Part shown: in pieces, positions 51,835 through 61,583 of the stretch
Layout of the letters: each line of letters starts with the position of its first letter
Position numbering within the stretch: position 1 is the stretch's first letter
Source of the DNA: Polyangium mundeleinium
GTDB taxonomy: Bacteria; Myxococcota_A; Polyangia; Polyangiales; Polyangiaceae
NCBI RefSeq assembly: GCF_028369105.1
Contig: NZ_JAQNDO010000001.1
Location: 8,526,501 to 8,590,500, forward strand
Length of the DNA stretch: 64,000 nt
Direction: 5' to 3'
The notes under the pieces: generated by a model
The model's database searches: none
What the model was told of the DNA's origin: nothing
What the model saw: the letters and a program-made list of their open reading frames with translations, nothing else
Program-made: the position numbers and the translations under genes

Positions 51835-53883
51835 ATGCTGCAATCTTCGCTTCCCCGTCGTTCGTTTGCGCTCACGGCCCTCTTCGCGGCCCTCTCCGCC
51901 ATGGGCTGCGTGGCGTCGCCCGTCGACGAGTTCGCTCCGGGCGACGACGAGACCGACGAAGCCAGCTCCAACCTCACGTTCATCTCCGATTACGAGGCCT
52001 ATTTCGATCCCCCCGCGACCACGACGTTCTCGCAGAGCTACAAGCTCGTCGGCGCCATCACGCCCCCGAGCTGGTCCTGGGGCAAGATCGAGCTCCTCGA
52101 AGGGCGGCAGAAGTTCCGCACCGAGGGGTACAACCTGCGCACGGCGAAGGGGCGCTGGCAGGACACGTTCCAGGACTCCACCTATCCCTTGCGCACCTAC
52201 TTCGGCGCCCTGAACCAGCAGCTCGTCGACGGGTTCAACATCCAATACCAGAACACCTGCGCCGGCGCCGTCGGCTCGACGTCGGCCGCCGCTTGTCCGG
52301 ACAAGGGCCCCACGCGTCCCGAGGCGCGCTTCGTGCTCCTGCATCACGGCCCGAAGACCGCGCTCGATCAGTGTGACAAGACGAAGGCCCCGGTGCTGCT
52401 CGTGCACGGCGCCATGCAAAACGCGAACGTCTGGCTCCGGCCGAGCGGCGACGACGGCACGGGCAAGCTCTACCCCGGCATGACGCAGGCGACGGGCTTC
52501 GTGCAGGCGCTCGAGGCCGAAGGCTTCTGCACCTACGCCACGACCTTCGGCAACTTCCACGGCGACAACTTCAACCAGGCCATTCACATCGCGAACGCGC
52601 TCTCGCGCATCCGCTCGCTCACGGGGAGGCCGAAGGTCAACCTCGTCGCCTGGAGCAAAGGCGTCGTCGCGGCGGACCTCTACATGTCGAGCCCCGCGAC
52701 CTGGACCGACTGGGGCCCGAAGTATTTCGAGCAGCTCGCGGCGCTTCAATCGCTCGGCGTCCCGAACTTCCGCAAGGACGTGCGCACGTACGTCGCGCTC
52801 TCCGGTCCGCACCTCGGCATCGACCTGAACTTCCGCCACCCGTTCAACCCGCTGCTCATCTACAGCACGGCGGAGAACGCGCCGCTCGGCCAGGGCCCCG
52901 TGACGTGGAGCTACATGTCCGCCGTGCAATGCGTGACGTGGGGCTACGCGGACTCGCCGAACGACATCTTCCCGAACCCGTATGCCTACTCGGTCTGCGA
53001 AAACCGCGGCGGCACATGGCTCGATTACTGGCGCCGCATTTACACGTCGAACATCACGGGCCTCGACACGACCGGCAAGCCGCTCGCGCCGAAGTCGCTG
53101 AAGACGCTGAACACCGAGCAGGGCGCCTCGGCGACGGGTTACTCGTTCGACAAGTACAACCTGGCCATGTGGGGCTCGGTCGACGACAAGGGCAAGCTCG
53201 TCTCGGCCTACCTCGGCCAGATGCAGGTCACCTACGATCTGCGCCCGTATTACCCGCTCCCGAACCGGCAGGACGATCCGATCAGCTACGACTGGTCCAC
53301 GCTCGACACGGACGAGACGAAATGGCGCGACTGGATCGCCATCAAGACCAACTACAACCCCGCGAACATCTTCGGCGGCGCTGGCTGGATCATGGATGAC
53401 GCCGGTCACACGACCTGCCGCGCGACCGCGTACGATCCCGCGACCGCTTGCCGCGCCAAGCACCTCTACTACGACAGCCTCACCGCCGAGTCGTATTCGC
53501 TCGGCTATGCGCAGTACAAGCTGATGGACGGCATCGGCATCAAGGCCGTCGCGGAGATGGGCGGCAACCTCATCGATCGGCTCCGAGCGCGTGGCCTCAG
53601 CACGAGCCTCGATTACCTCTACGTGCTGCACGGCACCTCGGGCGGCACGAGCGGGCAGGTCTTCGAGATCGACGGCATGGCCTGCCCGACCTGTGATCCC
53701 AAGGGCGACGGCGTGCTCTTCGACGTGAGCATCGCGGCACGGGATCAGCTCACACAGGGCTGGACCAGCACGAACAAGGCAAACAAGTCGAAGCAGGAAG
53801 GCGTGCCCTACGGCCACCTCGAAGTCGGCGTGACGCCCGCCGTCTGGACGAAGATGATCACGCAGTTCAAAGCGCTGCCCTGA
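51835..53883 (+). CDS. Large secreted lipase-like lipoprotein
   Basis: 682 residues from ATG 51835, with GGAGG five bases upstream. The lipobox is A-M-G-C-V. An Asp/Glu-rich linker and an N-terminal domain of about 150 residues precede an alpha/beta-hydrolase core: P-V-L-L-V-H-G-A-M-Q-N-A (oxyanion hole side), then the nucleophile elbow V-A-W-S-K-G-V-V with the form A-x-S-x-G rather than G-x-S-x-G, as in Bacillus lipase A. Several Cys pairs lie in the C-terminal half. It is probably a cell-surface lipase or polyester hydrolase. The catalytic His may be in D-D-A-G-H-T-T-C or Y-G-H-L-E-V. Confidence 0.75.
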   Translation: MLQSSLPRRSFALTALFAALSAMGCVASPVDEFAPGDDETDEASSNLTFISDYEAYFDPPATTTFSQSYKLVGAITPPSWSWGKIELLEGRQKFRTEGYNLRTAKGRWQDTFQDSTYPLRTYFGALNQQLVDGFNIQYQNTCAGAVGSTSAAACPDKGPTRPEARFVLLHHGPKTALDQCDKTKAPVLLVHGAMQNANVWLRPSGDDGTGKLYPGMTQATGFVQALEAEGFCTYATTFGNFHGDNFNQAIHIANALSRIRSLTGRPKVNLVAWSKGVVAADLYMSSPATWTDWGPKYFEQLAALQSLGVPNFRKDVRTYVALSGPHLGIDLNFRHPFNPLLIYSTAENAPLGQGPVTWSYMSAVQCVTWGYADSPNDIFPNPYAYSVCENRGGTWLDYWRRIYTSNITGLDTTGKPLAPKSLKTLNTEQGASATGYSFDKYNLAMWGSVDDKGKLVSAYLGQMQVTYDLRPYYPLPNRQDDPISYDWSTLDTDETKWRDWIAIKTNYNPANIFGGAGWIMDDAGHTTCRATAYDPATACRAKHLYYDSLTAESYSLGYAQYKLMDGIGIKAVAEMGGNLIDRLRARGLSTSLDYLYVLHGTSGGTSGQVFEIDGMACPTCDPKGDGVLFDVSIAARDQLTQGWTSTNKANKSKQEGVPYGHLEVGVTPAVWTKMITQFKALP

Positions 53884-53889
53884 TCCGGA

Positions 53890-55005
53890 TCAATATGGGT
53901 CCGCCGGGCTCGTCACGCCGTTCGCGGCGCTGAGGGGCTCGGCGGGCACGCTCGTTTCGCCCGACGGGAATTCCAGCGTATCCCCGGCCGCGAGCCGATG
54001 ATACGACAACCCCGAATACACGAGCGGCTTTCCAGCCTCACAGCTCGTGGGCTTCTCGTTCGCCACCACGAGATACGCTTTCCCCTCCCCCATCACCTCG
54101 CCTTTGCCCTGAGCGTCGATCACGACCGCGGTCTGCTCGTCCACGCCGATCCCCTTGGCCTTCGGGGCCCAGCCGTCCGTGAGGATCCGCCCGAGGAAAC
54201 CGACGAGGCGGCCCATGCGATCGCGGGGCACGAAATGGCTGTCCGTGATGAACCCGGCGAGCGGCGCGAATGTGAAGAAATCACGCTCCATCGTCATGAA
54301 GACGTTGTACGGATCGAGCAGCGCCTCGTCCGAGTACACGCTGCCCTCGTGCGCGGCGAACACGAACTCGCCGAGCACGGCGCAGCCCGCGCTCGTTCCG
54401 CCGACGACGCCGCCGCGCTGCCAGACCGAGGCAATCGCCGAGGCGAGGGCCGTGCCGCGCCAGAACGTCACGTAATCGGACTGATCCCCGCCGGCGAGGA
54501 AAACGCCCTCGGCGTGCTCGACGCGCCATTTCACATACTCGCTGTTCGCGAGATCCTTGCTCGTGACGAGCATCGTCTCCACCGAATCCGAGGCGCTGAG
54601 CTCCTGCAGATACTCGTTGTACCCGTCGGCGCCCGAGGCCCGGAGGACGACGACGTCGCCGCCTGCGATGCGCGGCTTCCACCAGGTGAATGCGGCGTCC
54701 ACGTCCGTCGAGCCGCCCATCAAGATGAGGCCCGGCCCCGCGGGGGTCACGTCGGCGTCCGCGTCGTTGCCCGTCACGTAATGAACGAGCCCCGCGGGCG
54801 GCTCGGGGCTCACGGCGTTGCCGCCCGTGCCTCCGCTACCGCCTGCGCCGCCGCTTCCACCTGCGCCGCCGCTTCCACCCGCGCCGCCGCTGCCGCTTCC
54901 GCCTGCGCCCCCGCTACCGCTCCCATTTCCGCCTCCACCCCCGCAACCGGCGAGCACCAGGAGGACGACCAGCGAAGCGGCGAGTTTTTGGGGTCGCGTC
55001 GACAT
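53890..55005 (-). CDS. Cyanophycinase-like peptidase S51 lipoprotein
   Basis: 371 residues. A lipobox (V-L-A-G-C-G-G-G) is followed by a G-G-A-G-G-S-G linker of about 40 residues. The S51 core shows L-I-L-M-G-G-S-T-D-V, the nucleophile turn G-G-T-S-A-G-C-A-V-L-G, and F-I-T-D-S-H-F-V-P-R-D-R-M-G-R-L, which matches the D-x-H-F-x-x-R-x-R-x-x-R-L block of cyanophycinases. It also has G-I-G-V-D-E-Q-T-A. Extracellular members let predatory or saprophytic bacteria degrade cyanophycin released by prey. Its stop is six bases from that of the convergent lipase gene. Confidence 0.85.
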   Translation of the reverse strand: MSTRPQKLAASLVVLLVLAGCGGGGGNGSGSGGAGGSGSGGAGGSGGAGGSGGAGGSGGTGGNAVSPEPPAGLVHYVTGNDADADVTPAGPGLILMGGSTDVDAAFTWWKPRIAGGDVVVLRASGADGYNEYLQELSASDSVETMLVTSKDLANSEYVKWRVEHAEGVFLAGGDQSDYVTFWRGTALASAIASVWQRGGVVGGTSAGCAVLGEFVFAAHEGSVYSDEALLDPYNVFMTMERDFFTFAPLAGFITDSHFVPRDRMGRLVGFLGRILTDGWAPKAKGIGVDEQTAVVIDAQGKGEVMGEGKAYLVVANEKPTSCEAGKPLVYSGLSYHRLAAGDTLEFPSGETSVPAEPLSAANGVTSPADPY

Positions 55006-55092
55006 CCGCCCCGAATACCCGCGTCACGAACGCACGTCAATCCGCGACGCGGCCTGCACAGTATTCATCCACACACGCACTCGTCCGCCATG

Positions 55093-55127
55093 ACGGACAT
55101 CCAGTAAATTTCACTGGACACGTCCGT
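55093..55127. promoter_or_regulatory. Interrupted inverted repeat upstream of the sulfate importer
   Basis: ACGGAC and TCCAGT on the left are matched by ACTGGA and GTCCGT on the right, 12 paired bases around an AT-rich centre (AAATTTC). A TATAGC box follows at 55128-55133. The site is placed to control sbp-cysTWA; the regulator is unknown. Confidence 0.55.
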
Positions 55128-55151
55128 TATAGCAGACATAAGTTCGTCATC

Positions 55152-56198
55152 GTGGCACACAATCCGACGGGTGGGACGGCGGGCCGACGCACGGCGATCA
55201 CCGCCTTGATCGTGGGCGCGCTCGGGCTCTTGGCCTGCGGCAAGTCCCGACCTGGAGGCGCGGCCCAGGAGGTCGAGCTCCTGAACGTCTCGTACGACCC
55301 GACCCGGGAGCTCTGGCGGGACCTGAACGAGAAGTTCATCGCTGCCTACGAGAAAGAATCGGGCACGAAGGTCACCCTCAAGCAATCCCACGGCGGCTCC
55401 AGCACGCAGGCCCGGGCCGTCATCGACGGCCTCGAAGCGGACGTCGTCACGCTCGCCTCGTACCTCGATACCGACGCCATCAGCAAAAAGGGCCTCATCC
55501 AGCCGAACTGGATCGACAAACTCCCTTCGCGCTCCTTGCCGTACACGTCCACGGTCATCTTCGTGGTGCGAAAGGGCAATCCGAAGGGAATCAAGGATTG
55601 GCCGGACCTCATCAAGCCCGGCGTCGAGGTGATCACGCCAAACCCGAAGACCTCGGGCAACGGTTACCTCTCCTTCTTCAGCGCGTGGGGCTCCGTCGTC
55701 CTGCGCGGCGGCTCGCGCGACGACGCGATCAAGTACGTCACGCAATTGTACAAGCAGGTCCCCGTCCTCGATTCCGGCGCGCGCGGCGCGACCACCACGT
55801 TCGTCCAGAAGAAGATCGGCGACGTCCACCTGGCCTGGGAAAACGAAGCCCACCTCGAAGTGCGCGAAGCGAAAGGCGAGCTCGAGCTCGTGTATCCGCC
55901 CATCAGCATCCGCGCCGAGCCCCACGTGGCCCTCGTCGACAGCAACGTCGACCGCAGGAACACCCGCAAAGCCGCGGAGGCGTATCTCAGGTTTGCATAT
56001 ACCGACGAGGGACAAGAGATCGCCGCAAAACACTTCTACCGGCCGACGAACGAGGCCATCCTGAAGAAACACGCCGCGATCTTCCCGGAGCTCCGGCTCT
56101 TCGCCATCACCGAGATCGCCAAGGACTTCCCCGACGCGCACAAGCAGTTCATCGGCGAGGGCGGCGTCTTCGACACCATCTACAGCCCGAAGAAGTAG
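55152..56198 (+). CDS. sbp: Sulfate/thiosulfate ABC transporter substrate-binding lipoprotein
   Basis: 348 residues from GTG 55152, with no clear ribosome site. The lipobox is L-L-A-C-G-K. The core carries family blocks L-N-V-S-Y-D-P-T-R-E-L-W, S-H-G-G-S-S-T-Q-A-R-A-V-I-D-G-L, T-P-N-P-K-T-S-G-N-G and H-L-A-W-E-N-E-A, which form the sulfate pocket in Sbp/CysP proteins. First gene of sbp-cysT-cysW-cysA, with six bases to cysT. It binds sulfate or thiosulfate in the periplasm and delivers it to CysTW. Confidence 0.93.
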   Translation: MAHNPTGGTAGRRTAITALIVGALGLLACGKSRPGGAAQEVELLNVSYDPTRELWRDLNEKFIAAYEKESGTKVTLKQSHGGSSTQARAVIDGLEADVVTLASYLDTDAISKKGLIQPNWIDKLPSRSLPYTSTVIFVVRKGNPKGIKDWPDLIKPGVEVITPNPKTSGNGYLSFFSAWGSVVLRGGSRDDAIKYVTQLYKQVPVLDSGARGATTTFVQKKIGDVHLAWENEAHLEVREAKGELELVYPPISIRAEPHVALVDSNVDRRNTRKAAEAYLRFAYTDEGQEIAAKHFYRPTNEAILKKHAAIFPELRLFAITEIAKDFPDAHKQFIGEGGVFDTIYSPKK

Positions 56199-56204
56199 CC
56201 GCGA

Positions 56205-57029
56205 ATGGCGAGCGTGAACCGAAGAGTGCTCCCGGGTTTCTCCCTGACCCTGGGGTATACGGTCTTTTACCTCGGCCTCCTCGTGCTCCTGCCGATCGCG
56301 GCCGTCTTCGTCAAGGCCGGGTCGCTCTCGCTGCACGATTTCTTGGGCGCGGTATGGACCGAACGCGCGCGCGCCGCCTATCTCCTCACCTTCGGGACCT
56401 CGTTCCTCGCCGCGCTCACGAACGTCGTCCTCGGCGCACTCATCGCCTGGGTGCTCACGCGGTACACGTTCCCGGGCAAACGTATCCTCGACAGCCTCGT
56501 CGACCTGCCCCTGGCGCTTCCGACCGCGGTCGGCGGGCTCGTGTACGCGAGCCTTTACGTGGAAAACGGCTGGCTCGGCCGATTTCTCGTCCCCCTCGGG
56601 ATCCGCGGCGCGTACACGAGGCTCGGGATCGTGCTCGTCCTGGTCTTCGTCGGCCTGCCTTTCGTGGTGCGGACCGTGCAACCCGTCCTGGAAGACCTCG
56701 ACCCGGAAGCCGAAGAAGCCTCGTCCTCGCTGGGCGCGACGCGCTGGCAAACGTTCGCCTTCGTGATCCTTCCGACGCTGTATCCCGCATTGATCACGGG
56801 GTTTGCCCTCGCGTTTGCTCGCTCCATCGGCGAATACGGCTCGGTCGTCTTCATCTCGGGCAACATGCCGTTCAAGACCGAGATCGCTCCGATTTTGATC
56901 GTCGCCCGCCTGGAGGAGTTTGCTTATGGCGAGGCGACGGCCATAGCGGTCGTGCTGCTCGTCATTTCGTTCTCGATGCTGCTCGTGGTAAACCTCCTGG
57001 AGAGCTGGAGCCGGCGCCATGACCGTTGA
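56205..57029 (+). CDS. cysT: Sulfate ABC transporter permease CysT (CysU)
   Basis: 274 residues with about six transmembrane helices, normal for the family. The ATPase-contact EAA loop reads E-E-A-S-S-S-L-G-A-T-R-W-Q-T-F near residue 165. It also has P-L-A-L-P-T-A-V-G-G and R-S-I-G-E-Y-G-S-V-V-F-I-S-G-N-M-P, typical of CysT. Its end overlaps cysW by 11 bases. Confidence 0.93.
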   Translation: MASVNRRVLPGFSLTLGYTVFYLGLLVLLPIAAVFVKAGSLSLHDFLGAVWTERARAAYLLTFGTSFLAALTNVVLGALIAWVLTRYTFPGKRILDSLVDLPLALPTAVGGLVYASLYVENGWLGRFLVPLGIRGAYTRLGIVLVLVFVGLPFVVRTVQPVLEDLDPEAEEASSSLGATRWQTFAFVILPTLYPALITGFALAFARSIGEYGSVVFISGNMPFKTEIAPILIVARLEEFAYGEATAIAVVLLVISFSMLLVVNLLESWSRRHDR

Positions 57030-58131
57030 GACGGCGGAGGTCCGCGACGCGCTTCGAACGAGGTCCGCGGCGACGAAAATCCGGCGGGCGCAGCAGGATC
57101 CCGCGTGGCTGCGATGGAGCCTCATCGGGCTCGCCGTCGCCGTGGTCGGCGTGCTCATCGTCCTTCCCGTGCTCCACGTGTTCGCCGGGGCGCTGGCCGA
57201 GGGCGCGGGTGTGTACTGGAAAAACCTCGTCGAGGATCCCGACACGCGCCACGCCATCGGCCTGACGCTCACGGTCGTGCCCATCGCGGTAGCGGCGAAC
57301 GTCGTCTTCGGCGTCGCGGCGGCCTGGGCGATCGCGCGGTTTTCCTTCCCGGGACGAACCCTGCTCACGGCCCTGATCGACCTGCCCTTCTCGGTCTCCC
57401 CCGTCGTCGCCGGGCTCATGTTCGTGCTGATCTTCGGCCTCCAAGGGTATTTCGGAGCCTTCCTGCGCCGCGACGGTTACGCGATCATGCCGTACCTCGT
57501 CTCGGCCCTCCTCGTCCTCCTCCTCGCCGTCGCCTATTTCGTCTTTCGGCCAAGCCACCCGCGCGCGCGACGTGGCCTTTGGAAAACGCCTCCCCTCGGC
57601 TTGGCGCTCGCGGGCGCCACGGTGTTCGTGTTGCTCGTCCTCGGGCAGCAGGCCCTCGACGTGTGGCCCGCGAACCAAAACCTCAAGATCATCTTCGCCA
57701 CGCCGGGGCTCGTCCTGGCAACCGCCTTCGTCACGTTTCCTTTCGTGGCGCGGGAGCTCATCCCCGTGATGAATGCCATCGGCGCGGACGAGGAGCTCGC
57801 GGCGCTGAGCCTCGGGGCAAACGGCTGGCAGATGTTCTGGCACGTCACGGTGCCGAACGTGAAATGGGGGCTCGTGTACGGCATCATTCTGTGCAACGCC
57901 CGCGCCATGGGCGAGTTTGGCGCGGTGTACGTGGTCTCCGGCCACATCGCCGGGGAGACCGACACCATGCCGCTCCGGATCGAGAAGTTGTTCCAGGAGT
58001 ACAACATGCCGGGATCGTTCGCGGTCGCGTCCGTGCTGACGCTACTCGCCATTGTGACGCTCATCGTCAAACGGAAGCTCGAAGATCGCATCCCGGCCTC
58101 CGAGCAAGGCCGCACGGGGGCGCATCCATGA
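57019..58131 (+). CDS. cysW: Sulfate ABC transporter permease CysW with an extra membrane segment
   Basis: 370 residues against about 290 for usual CysW. The CysW hallmarks are present: [27 protein letters not shown] (EAA loop) and [15 protein letters not shown]. Between them, about 75 residues are inserted (about 150-225). They contain two added hydrophobic helices ([18 protein letters not shown] and [15 protein letters not shown]) joined by a basic loop. It pairs with CysT in the membrane. Its stop overlaps the cysA start. Confidence 0.9.
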   Translation: MTVETAEVRDALRTRSAATKIRRAQQDPAWLRWSLIGLAVAVVGVLIVLPVLHVFAGALAEGAGVYWKNLVEDPDTRHAIGLTLTVVPIAVAANVVFGVAAAWAIARFSFPGRTLLTALIDLPFSVSPVVAGLMFVLIFGLQGYFGAFLRRDGYAIMPYLVSALLVLLLAVAYFVFRPSHPRARRGLWKTPPLGLALAGATVFVLLVLGQQALDVWPANQNLKIIFATPGLVLATAFVTFPFVARELIPVMNAIGADEELAALSLGANGWQMFWHVTVPNVKWGLVYGIILCNARAMGEFGAVYVVSGHIAGETDTMPLRIEKLFQEYNMPGSFAVASVLTLLAIVTLIVKRKLEDRIPASEQGRTGAHP

Positions 58132-59186
58132 GCATCCGCATCCAGGGCGTATCGAAGAACTTCGGCGGCTTCCGGGCCCTCGACGACGTCAGCCTCGACG
58201 TCCCGAGCGGCTCGCTCCTCGCCCTGCTCGGCCCATCCGGCTCGGGAAAAACCACGCTCTTGCGAATCATCGCGGGCCTGGAGGTCGCCGACCGGGGCAC
58301 GGTCCTGCACCACGACGAGAACATCACCGAATACGACGCACGTGATCGAAAGGTGGGCTTCGTCTTCCAGCATTATGCCCTGTTCCGGCACATGACGATC
58401 GCCGAGAACGTCGGGTACGGGCTGCGCGTACGCGGGGTGCCCAAGCAGGAGAGACAAACCCGGGTCGACGAGCTCCTCAAGTTGATCCGCCTCGAAGGCC
58501 TTGGATCGCGGTATCCGGCGCAGCTCTCCGGCGGGCAGCGGCAACGCGTCGCCCTCGCCCGCGCGCTCGCAGCGCAGCCGAATGTCCTTTTGCTCGACGA
58601 GCCATTCGGCGCGCTCGACGCCAAGGTCCGCACGGAGCTCCGGCAATGGCTCCGCAAGCTCCACGAGGAAATTCAAGTCACGAGCGTCTTCGTGACGCAC
58701 GACCAGGAAGAGGCCTTCGAGGTCGCCGATCACGTGGTCATCATGAACGAAGGCCGCATCGAGCAGGTGGGCACGCCGGCCGAGGTGTTCGAACGCCCGG
58801 CGAATGCGTTCGTCATGGACTTCCTCGGCAACGTCAACGTGTTCCACGGCCGCGTCGAGCGTGGTCGGGCCGTCGTCTCCGGCCTCACGGTGGCCTATCC
58901 CGAGTATCCGCACCCCGAGGCGCGCGACGCCGCCGTGTACGTGCGTCCGCACGAGCTCGAAGTCGAGCGGAGCCCCACCGAGGCAGGCAGCCTCGCGGCG
59001 AAGGTCCTGCACGTGAATCCGACGGGATCCCGAACCAAGGTGGAGCTCCGCGCGCTGGACTCGAACCAATTGATCAACGTGGAGCTCACGCCCGAGCGTT
59101 TCACCGAGCTCGGCTTGAAATCGGGCGACACCGTCCACGTCGCGCCGCGCAAGGTCCGCGTGTTCGTGCCCGATTACGAGATCTGA
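58128..59186 (+). CDS. cysA: Sulfate ABC transporter ATPase CysA
   Basis: 352 residues from the ATG that overlaps the cysW stop. Walker A is [10 protein letters not shown]-loop F-V-F-Q-H-Y-A-L-F, signature [10 protein letters not shown], Walker [13 protein letters not shown] and H-loop V-T-H-D. The C-terminal TOBE-like part ([19 protein letters not shown]) is typical of CysA. It powers sulfate import. The sigma-54 activator gene begins 38 bases downstream. Confidence 0.94.
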   Translation: MSIRIQGVSKNFGGFRALDDVSLDVPSGSLLALLGPSGSGKTTLLRIIAGLEVADRGTVLHHDENITEYDARDRKVGFVFQHYALFRHMTIAENVGYGLRVRGVPKQERQTRVDELLKLIRLEGLGSRYPAQLSGGQRQRVALARALAAQPNVLLLDEPFGALDAKVRTELRQWLRKLHEEIQVTSVFVTHDQEEAFEVADHVVIMNEGRIEQVGTPAEVFERPANAFVMDFLGNVNVFHGRVERGRAVVSGLTVAYPEYPHPEARDAAVYVRPHELEVERSPTEAGSLAAKVLHVNPTGSRTKVELRALDSNQLINVELTPERFTELGLKSGDTVHVAPRKVRVFVPDYEI

Positions 59187-59224
59187 GCCTCACGCGTCCT
59201 TCCGAGCCGATATCCGAGGAACCG

Positions 59225-60244
59225 ATGGAAATGAGCGAGTTCGTGATCGGAGAATCCGCCGGGCTCAAGCCGGTGATGGAGCGCGTCCTTCAGGTGGCGT
59301 CCACGGACGCGCCGGTGCTCGTGCTGGGCGAGACCGGCTCCGGGAAGGAGGTCATCGCGCGGGCCATCCACGCGCGCTCGCGACGCGCGAAGGGCCCCGT
59401 GGTGCGCGTCAATTGCGGCGCCATTCCCTCGGAGCTCATCGATTCGGAGCTCTTCGGCCACGAGCGCGGGGCATTCACCGGCGCCGTGGGCACGCGCAAA
59501 GGCTGGTTCGAGCGCGCGGACGGCGGCACGCTTTTCCTGGACGAGGTCGGCGAGTTGCCGCGCGCGGCGCAGGTGCGCCTCCTGCGCGTGCTCCAGGAGA
59601 GCACGATCGAGCGGGTCGGCGGGCACGAGACGATCCACGTGGACGTGCGTATCGTCGCGGCCACCCACCGCCACCTCGAAAGCATGGTGGCCGAAGGAAC
59701 GTTCCGGGAAGACCTCTGGTATCGCCTGAGCGTCTTCCCCATTCGATTGCCCGCGCTGCGGGATCACATGGAGGACCTGCCGGCGCTCGCGGCGTTTTTC
59801 GCCGAGCGCGCGGGCAAACGCCTCGGCGGCCCCGGGCTCACACCGACGGCCGCCGACCTCGACTTGCTCCGTCGATACACGTGGCCGGGCAACGTGCGTG
59901 AGCTCGCGACCGTGATCGAACGCGGCGCGATCCTCGGCAATGGCAAGCGGCTCGAGCTCGCGGCCGCGCTCGGCAGCCCGATCATGAAGCCACCCTCGCG
60001 CCCTCCCCCCTCGGCGGCGTTCCACGACGCGGAGGAAATCGTGACGCTCGACGAGGCAACGGCCGCGCACATTCGACGCGCCCTCGCCGCGCGCGGCGGC
60101 CGCATCGAAGGCCCGTTCGGCGCGGCGCGCCTGCTCGGCATCAACCCGCACACGCTGCGCGCGCGCATGCGCAAGCTCGGCATCGAGTGGTCGCGGTTCC
60201 GCGAGCCTTCCGCGGGACCCACCTCGATGCAGCCGAATCGATAG
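59225..60244 (+). CDS. Sensorless sigma-54-dependent activator
   Basis: 339 residues, with GAGGAA ahead of ATG 59225. The protein starts directly at the AAA+ domain (I-G-E-S-A-G-L-K-P-V-M) and has no receiver, GAF or PAS domain. Walker A is G-E-T-G-S-G-K-E, the sigma-54 loop is canonical G-A-F-T-G-A, Walker B is L-F-L-D-E-V-G, and W-P-G-N-V-R-E-L closes the domain. A Fis-type helix-turn-helix follows (G-A-A-R-L-L-G-I-N-P-H-T-L-R-A-R-M). It is linked to cysA, so a sulfur-limitation role like SfnR is plausible. The convergent porin gene has a matching promoter. Confidence 0.9.
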   Translation: MEMSEFVIGESAGLKPVMERVLQVASTDAPVLVLGETGSGKEVIARAIHARSRRAKGPVVRVNCGAIPSELIDSELFGHERGAFTGAVGTRKGWFERADGGTLFLDEVGELPRAAQVRLLRVLQESTIERVGGHETIHVDVRIVAATHRHLESMVAEGTFREDLWYRLSVFPIRLPALRDHMEDLPALAAFFAERAGKRLGGPGLTPTAADLDLLRRYTWPGNVRELATVIERGAILGNGKRLELAAALGSPIMKPPSRPPPSAAFHDAEEIVTLDEATAAHIRRALAARGGRIEGPFGAARLLGINPHTLRARMRKLGIEWSRFREPSAGPTSMQPNR

Positions 60245-60259
60245 ACGCACGCGTCCCCC

Positions 60260-61492
60260 TCAAAACATCGCGTCGAGCTGGAGGTGGGCCGCGTGGTTCG
60301 CCTTCTCGAAATCGAAGTCGTGCGGCATCCGGGCGATCCAGTCGGCTTGCAGCTTCATCTTGTGCTTGTTGAAGTAATAGTTGAGCCCGACGCCGACCTC
60401 CTGCCCGCGGCTCTGGACCTCGGAGACGAGCTTCGGATCCGTCCCGCCGAACGCGTACAATCGTGAAAACCGCGCCACGATCTCGATCGGCGGATCGAAC
60501 ACGTACGACGCCTGAAAGACCGTGCCCTGGCCCGAACGCGTGTACTCCGTGCGCGGGTTTCCATCCTCGTCCGTGGACTCGATCCGATCCACATCCGCGC
60601 GTTTCCACAAATATTCGCCCTGGAGCGCGAATCCGCGCCATTTGAACACGAGATCCGCCGCGGCGTGCAGGTAATCCGTCGTCCCGCCGAGGAACGTCGC
60701 GCCCGTCGTGCTCCGCAATCGGTTCGTGTTGTAGTTCGCCGCGAAAGCGCCGCCGAGGGCCACGGCCGGCTTTCTCCGGCGCTCGAGGTCTCCTTCGGAG
60801 TCATCGTCGATCTTGCCGAGCGGGCGGAGCTCGAGCCGTCCCACGAGCAGCGCGCCGGGCTCCCTCGACGTGGTGAGGTTCGTCCCGCCTCCGCCGAATG
60901 CGCTGAGCCGCCAGGCGACGGGAGACTCTTTCCCGAGGAAATTCTCCGAATACAACGTGATGCCCGCGTCGCGATCGAGCGTCAGCTCGCCGACCGGCAC
61001 CGGCCTGTCGGCCATCTGCAACGCGAACTCGCGCACCGTCCGCAATCGATCGAACGGAACGAAAAACTGCCCGGCTCGGACATGAAAATCGCGGTGGATC
61101 TTCCAGTCGATGTATGCGTCGAAGATCGGTGACGTCGCGCCGTCACGATAGTCACGTCCAGCAATGGCGAGCTGAATCATGTAGGTCAGCTCGGGCCGAT
61201 AGACGTGGCCAGAGAACCAGAGGCGCGCCGTCCCGATGTTGACGATCTGCTGGAAATCCCGTTCGCCCTGATCATCCGCAGGAGGCACGTTGATCTGGTA
61301 GCGGAGCTGGATCCGGCTCCGGGCATTGAACGAGAAGACGTCCCCGACCTTCACCGTCACCCCATTGCCGGGGGAGCCGGATATCTCCACCGGAGGCTTC
61401 GGCTCCACCGCGGCGGCGCTCCCGGGCAGCCCGAGCGCCGCTCCCATCACGAAGGCGCAATACGATTCCAAGCGTCTTCTCAGGGACGACAT
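60260..61492 (-). CDS. Phosphate-selective (OprO/OprP-type) outer-membrane porin
   Basis: 410 residues from ATG 61492. The longer reading to 61597 is not signal-like. A signal peptide (R-R-R-L-E-S-Y-C-A-F-V-M-G-A-A-L-G-L-P-G) is followed by beta-barrel sequence with V-K-V-G-D-V-F-S-F-N-A-R-S-R-I-Q, A-R-L-W-F-S-G and A-G-Q-F-F-V-P-F-D-R-L, blocks typical of OprO/P porins. The C-terminus ends in Phe. Anion-selective porins of this family admit phosphate or related oxyanions. Next to a sulfate importer, it may admit sulfate or organosulfur anions. Confidence 0.85.
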   Translation of the reverse strand: MSSLRRRLESYCAFVMGAALGLPGSAAAVEPKPPVEISGSPGNGVTVKVGDVFSFNARSRIQLRYQINVPPADDQGERDFQQIVNIGTARLWFSGHVYRPELTYMIQLAIAGRDYRDGATSPIFDAYIDWKIHRDFHVRAGQFFVPFDRLRTVREFALQMADRPVPVGELTLDRDAGITLYSENFLGKESPVAWRLSAFGGGGTNLTTSREPGALLVGRLELRPLGKIDDDSEGDLERRRKPAVALGGAFAANYNTNRLRSTTGATFLGGTTDYLHAAADLVFKWRGFALQGEYLWKRADVDRIESTDEDGNPRTEYTRSGQGTVFQASYVFDPPIEIVARFSRLYAFGGTDPKLVSEVQSRGQEVGVGLNYYFNKHKMKLQADWIARMPHDFDFEKANHAAHLQLDAMF

Positions 61493-61504
61493 GCAAACCC
61501 CCCG

Positions 61505-61520
61505 AGCATCTCGCGTGCCA
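61505..61520 (-). promoter_or_regulatory. Sigma-54 type promoter candidate of the porin
   Basis: TGGCACGCGAGATGCT on the minus strand: the -24 box TGGCACG is an exact consensus match, then GG-N10-GC spacing. The predicted start, about 61494, is only two bases from the chosen ATG, so either the transcript is essentially leaderless or one of the two calls is wrong. Confidence 0.5.
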
Positions 61521-61583
61521 GGGGCGACGTGTCGGTTTCCTCCGACGCATTCATCCGCTCGAACGGACGCGCTTCCAGAGGAC

